Of a DNA stretch of 9,788 nucleotides, positions 7,151-9,788 are shown piece by piece. The number at the start of each line of letters is the position of its first letter. Position 1 is the stretch's first letter. Position numbers and translations under genes: made by a program. The DNA is taken from the NCBI GenBank assembly GCA_003488965.1, contig DNJW01000083.1, positions 47,042 to 56,829 on the forward strand. Reading direction: 5' to 3'. Under the pieces are notes generated by a model, which saw nothing but the letters and a program-made list of their open reading frames with translations, did no database searches and was not told where the DNA came from. The DNA is from Lachnospiraceae bacterium. GTDB lineage: Bacteria; Bacillota; Clostridia; Lachnospirales; Lachnospiraceae.

Positions 7151-8316
7151 TGAATCTGGTAATTGACTGTTTTAAGCTGGTTAAAGGTGCAGGTAAAAGC
7201 ATAGGAATCTATAATCTGGCAAAAAGCATGACAGAGCATCTGGGGGAGCATATGCTGAAGCTGGCAGAGGAAAAAGAGAACTCCGATACCATTATCGTTT
7301 TGGGCAACGCCCATAACCGGCAGGAGTTTGACGTGCCCGGCGTTACTTTTGTGGAGATAGGGGGGAACCCCTTTAATAAACTGTACTGTATCCTATGGGA
7401 GCTTTTGCTGGTGAAAAAATATGCCAAAAGATATCAGGCAGACAGGATTCTTTTTCCCCGGGGCTACAGACCGGTGGGCAAGAAAGGAAGCATTGGGACA
7501 TGTAAAGGAGGAAGAAAAATCAGGGATACGGTTATGATTCATGATTTGATTCCTTTTTACTATCATAAGCATTATCCGGAGTTTTTTAATAAGCTGGAAA
7601 ATGCCTATATTATGTACCGTATGAAAGTTTCCATAAAGAAGGCGGACAGAATCATTACCGGTTCGGAATATTCGAAAGAGGACATCATGGATAAGGTACC
7701 GGGGTGCGCCGGCAGAATACATGTGATTTATGACGGACTGAATGATGTATCTTTTCAGGATGGCAAGGATAAGAGTGCCGGCAAAGGAAAGGAAGACTAT
7801 ATTGTGGCAATGACTTCAGGCCTGCCCCATAAAAATGCCAAAGGAGTACTGGAAGTATATGAAGCATACTACAAAAAGGCTGTTCATCCTTTGCCCCTGA
7901 AAGTGATTGGAATCGGAGATACTTCTGCTTATAAAAAAATGGAAGCAGAGGCGGCAGCTCATGTGGAATGCTGCAAATATTTTAAAAGGTTTGATGAAAT
8001 GTGCAGAGTGGCGGCCGGAGCCAAGGCTTATTTGTTTTTGTCATACATGGAGGGCTTCGGTTTTCCGCCGCTGGAGGCCATGCAATTAGGAGTTCCCGTG
8101 GTCTGTTCCGATAGGAGCTCTTTGCCGGAGGTAGTGGCGGATGCCGGGATTTTGGTCAATCCGGATGATATCGGCCAGGCGGCATGCGCTTTAATAAAGA
8201 TAACGGAAGAAAAAGCGTTCCGGGAAGAGCTGATTAGAAAAGGATATGAAAATATCAAACGTTTTTCCTGGGACAGCAGGGCGGATTTGTACTGGAAGGA
8301 ATTATGCAATGAGTAG
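7150..8316 (+). CDS. GT4-family (GT-B fold) glycosyltransferase
   Basis: A 388-residue cytosolic or membrane-associated retaining glycosyltransferase. The N-terminal half contains MIHDLIPFYY (129-138) and ADRIITGSEYSKEDI (165-179), typical of the acceptor lobe. The C-terminal donor lobe contains AMTSGLPHKNAKGVLEVY (220-237), the E-x7-E signature EGFGFPPLE (301-309) and SDRSSLPEVVADAGILVNP (320-338). It resembles the mannosyltransferase-like GT4 enzymes of O-antigen and capsule loci (WbdB/WbaZ/MtfB type), so GDP-mannose is a reasonable but unproved donor. The ATG overlaps the preceding stop codon by one base (TAATG), and AGGAG at 7138-7142 lies 7 nt upstream, so translation is probably coupled to the phosphotransferase. 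It presumably adds one sugar to the lipid-linked intermediate. Confidence 0.9.
   Translation: MNLVIDCFKLVKGAGKSIGIYNLAKSMTEHLGEHMLKLAEEKENSDTIIVLGNAHNRQEFDVPGVTFVEIGGNPFNKLYCILWELLLVKKYAKRYQADRILFPRGYRPVGKKGSIGTCKGGRKIRDTVMIHDLIPFYYHKHYPEFFNKLENAYIMYRMKVSIKKADRIITGSEYSKEDIMDKVPGCAGRIHVIYDGLNDVSFQDGKDKSAGKGKEDYIVAMTSGLPHKNAKGVLEVYEAYYKKAVHPLPLKVIGIGDTSAYKKMEAEAAAHVECCKYFKRFDEMCRVAAGAKAYLFLSYMEGFGFPPLEAMQLGVPVVCSDRSSLPEVVADAGILVNPDDIGQAACALIKITEEKAFREELIRKGYENIKRFSWDSRADLYWKELCNE
8294..8300 (+). promoter_or_regulatory. Ribosome binding site that decides the start of the last glycosyltransferase
   Basis: GGAAGGA lies 8 nt ahead of ATG 8309. The open frame extends back to an ATG at 8246, deep inside the previous gene, but that start has no comparable site and would add 21 residues that lack family character. 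Confidence 0.6.
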
Positions 8317-9457
8317 ATTGTTAATATATGATAATTCTAATTTTACCGATTTCCCTATCGGGGGCCAGCTGACCAGTATCGGTAATTTTCTACGGTTTGT
8401 CTGCGAGACATATCCGGAGCGGACAGACGATATTATGCTGGTGGGAGTGACCATCTATCCGGAAGAGGTGGGGAAGGTAAAGAAGCTTCAGCTTTACGGA
8501 AGGCAAATCAATTTCCTGCCGGTAACAGCGGGAGAAAAAGATTTGGGGAATACCTCCAAATCCTTGCGGATGCTGTATGCCAAAGGGCTTTTGAAATATG
8601 GAAGAATGCTAAAGATTACGAAAAAGGACTGCAATTATGTCCATGCGCCGGAGGCTTACGGCGTGGTAAAATTTTTCTGTATGAAATCTCAATGCATTAT
8701 TTTTTCCCATGGCAGTTATTTTAATATGGAGCGGGGATTCCGCTTTTTCCAGAAAAATATTTTGGTGAAAAAAGGATTTGTGGCGTATTTGAAATGGATT
8801 CTGAAAAATGCCGATATGATTCTTCTGCTGGATAAAAACAGTCTGAGAGATTACGGATCGTATAATTCCAACTTAGTCCAGGTGGGAAATTCCATTATCT
8901 GCCCGGATATTCCTGAAGAACAGCATATTTTAAAGGACGGAAAAGTAAAAGAAATTCTTTTTGTAGGCCGTCTATCCAAAGACAAACGGGTGGAACCCAT
9001 TATCCGTGCGGTTATGAATGGGGAAAAGTCCTTCGGGGAACTGCATCTTACGATTGTAGGAGACGGAGAGGAATATCACAACCTGATACAGTATGAAGGC
9101 GGAAACATCCATTTTGAAGGAGCGGTAGCCCCGGAGAAAGTAAAGGAATATATGAAAAGGGCAGATATACTTGTGATGAATTCTGCATTTGAAGGAATTC
9201 CCATGACGATTCTGGAAGCCATCAGCTACGCCCTCCCGGTCATCAGTACTAACGTAGGGGGAATCGGAGAAGTGCTGAGCTTCGGCTGTGATTCGGAAGA
9301 AACGGACGGAACGGCGGAAGGGATACTGGAGGCGGTGAAAAGAGTGGATAAATATTACGATACCTATTCCGGAAATGCATATAAGAATTCCAAGAGGTTT
9401 GATTATAGGCAGGTGAATCAGAAGGTGTATGGGCTGATTTGTAATTATTGGAAGTAA
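8309..9457 (+). CDS. GT4-family (GT-B fold) glycosyltransferase
   Basis: A 382-residue glycosyltransferase starting MSRLLIYDNSNFTDFPIGGQ, an N-terminus with the GG motif of GT4 acceptor lobes. Landmarks by residue: IFSHGSYF (131-138), the donor-lobe opening ILFVGRLSKDKRVEPIIRA (216-234), LTIVGDGEEY (247-256), HFEGAV (268-273), the E-x7-E signature FEGIPMTILEA (294-304) and STNVGGIGEVL (313-323). It is a different subgroup from the upstream GT4 gene: the shared pattern is limited to the general fold signatures, so this is not a recent duplication. The start overlaps the end of the preceding gene by 8 nt, giving translational coupling. It is the last gene of the block; the foldback element begins 16 bp after its stop. 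Donor and acceptor are not identifiable. Confidence 0.9.
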   Translation: MSRLLIYDNSNFTDFPIGGQLTSIGNFLRFVCETYPERTDDIMLVGVTIYPEEVGKVKKLQLYGRQINFLPVTAGEKDLGNTSKSLRMLYAKGLLKYGRMLKITKKDCNYVHAPEAYGVVKFFCMKSQCIIFSHGSYFNMERGFRFFQKNILVKKGFVAYLKWILKNADMILLLDKNSLRDYGSYNSNLVQVGNSIICPDIPEEQHILKDGKVKEILFVGRLSKDKRVEPIIRAVMNGEKSFGELHLTIVGDGEEYHNLIQYEGGNIHFEGAVAPEKVKEYMKRADILVMNSAFEGIPMTILEAISYALPVISTNVGGIGEVLSFGCDSEETDGTAEGILEAVKRVDKYYDTYSGNAYKNSKRFDYRQVNQKVYGLICNYWK

Positions 9458-9472
9458 AAATGAACGTTGTGA

Positions 9473-9628
9473 GAATATTCTGACAATCTATTCCATAAAA
9501 ATCCTAATATGCCAAGCATTCCACCAAGCCCAATAAAGCAAAACCACTCGGACAGAGGTCCTCCTGGTTTCTGGTCTTGGTTCCATGGCATAAAAAGGAT
9601 TTTTATAGAATAGATTGTCAGAATATTC
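9473..9628. repeat. 156-bp extended palindrome (foldback / MITE- or REP-like element)
   Basis: The outer arms 9473-9505 and 9596-9628 are inverted complements at 32 of 33 positions (the exception is 9607). Further inward pairings continue the foldback: 9508-9514 with 9586-9592 (TATGCCA/TGGCATA), 9523-9528 with 9576-9581 (ACCAAG/CTTGGT), 9541-9546 with 9565-9570 (AAACCA/TGGTTT), and GGAC 9550-9553 with GTCC 9558-9561 around an AGAG loop. Each outer arm ends in the 8-bp palindrome GAATATTC. No target-site duplication and no long U-tract was seen. Such a structure is typical of non-autonomous repeats or long RNA hairpins. It could also end the operon transcript. No transposase or recombinase lies in the window. 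Confidence 0.85.
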
Positions 9629-9634
9629 AGCAAG
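9593..9634 (+). repeat. Downstream direct-repeat copy of the 1-42 sequence
   Basis: This is the right arm of the palindrome plus six further bases (AGCAAG). It matches 1-42 at 38 of 42 positions in the same orientation. The AGCAAG extension is shared by the two direct copies but not by the inverted left arm, which suggests that the repeated unit ends just beyond the palindrome on this side. Confidence 0.8.
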
Positions 9635-9788
9635 GTCATTGGTTTTGCAGTTTATATTGTTATTCATAATTTGTAATTCTGAGCAATGGTATATATATTC
9701 ACGAATGGGAAGTTACCAGTACAGCAGTCCAGCCGAACGCATATTCCTCAAGGAGCCCCTTAAAAAGCGTCGGCACTTAGCGAGGTAT
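9635..9788. other. Unassigned tail of the window
   Basis: These 154 bases follow the foldback element. An AT-rich section (about 9651-9700) contains CATAAT at 9665-9670, which resembles a -10 box but has no well-spaced -35 partner. It is followed by a less AT-rich section with the unusual stretch AAGCGTCGGCACTTAGCG at 9764-9781. A frame from ATG 9705 stays open for 28 codons to the window edge (beginning MGSYQYSSPAERIFLKEPLK), but it has no ribosome site and no family resemblance I recognise, so it is not called as a gene. It could be the leader of the next gene or the edge of another insertion. Confidence 0.3.

Noticed and set aside
9506..9595. Invertible promoter segment between the inverted repeats
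   Set aside because: The arms could support inversion, but the centre folds on itself, no clear outward promoter is visible and no recombinase gene is in the window; a foldback element is the simpler reading.
9445..9639. Minus-strand 64-codon open frame spanning the foldback element
   Set aside because: It is built from both arms of the palindrome, overlaps the end of the last glycosyltransferase, has no ribosome site I can see and resembles no family. It is most likely a by-product of the repeat.
1..9788. CRISPR array, tRNA, rRNA or complete insertion sequence
   Set aside because: No regularly spaced repeats, no tRNA- or rRNA-like segment and no transposase motifs were found on either strand.

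Overview
The window carries seven co-directional (+ strand) genes of a cell-surface polysaccharide (capsule, exopolysaccharide or teichoic-like glycan) biosynthesis locus. Purine-rich AGGAG-type ribosome binding sites, tight gene packing, moderate GC and the style of the encoded proteins point to a Gram-positive anaerobe of the Clostridia, most likely Lachnospiraceae. That assignment is an inference from sequence style; there is no rRNA or other marker to confirm it.

Layout: a GT17-like glycosyltransferase (70-930) is followed by a 114-bp gap with two potential RNA hairpins. A compact block follows, probably one transcript: a GT11/alpha-1,2-fucosyltransferase-like gene (1045-2046), an 819-residue protein joining a GT2 glycosyltransferase to a large polytopic membrane domain (2065-4524), a Wzy-like polymerase (4527-5735), a polyprenyl-phosphate sugar phosphotransferase (about 5738-7150), and two GT-B/GT4 glycosyltransferases (7150-8316 and 8309-9457). 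Spacing inside the block is 18 nt, 2 nt, 2 nt, a 1-nt overlap and an 8-nt overlap, so translational coupling is likely.

How the genes could work together: the phosphotransferase loads the first sugar phosphate onto undecaprenyl phosphate at the inner face of the membrane. The GT4, GT2, GT11 and GT17 enzymes extend and branch the lipid-linked repeat unit. A flippase (not in this window) would export it and the Wzy-like protein would polymerise it outside. The membrane half of the GT2 fusion resembles GT-C-type proteins, so it may add a sugar from a lipid carrier on the outer face. No Wzx, chain-length regulator, phosphoregulatory kinase or nucleotide-sugar synthesis gene is present, so the locus continues beyond the window.

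The least expected feature is non-coding. After the last gene (9473-9628) there is a 156-bp extended palindrome whose 33-bp outer arms match at 32 of 33 positions, with nested shorter paired segments inside. A third copy of the arm (38 of 42 positions) forms the first 42 bases of the window, in direct orientation with the right arm. The seven-gene block is therefore bracketed by copies of a foldback repeat. At the upstream end the repeat runs into an apparent N-terminal extension of the first gene. The last ~150 bases hold nothing recognisable beyond a short open frame running off the end.
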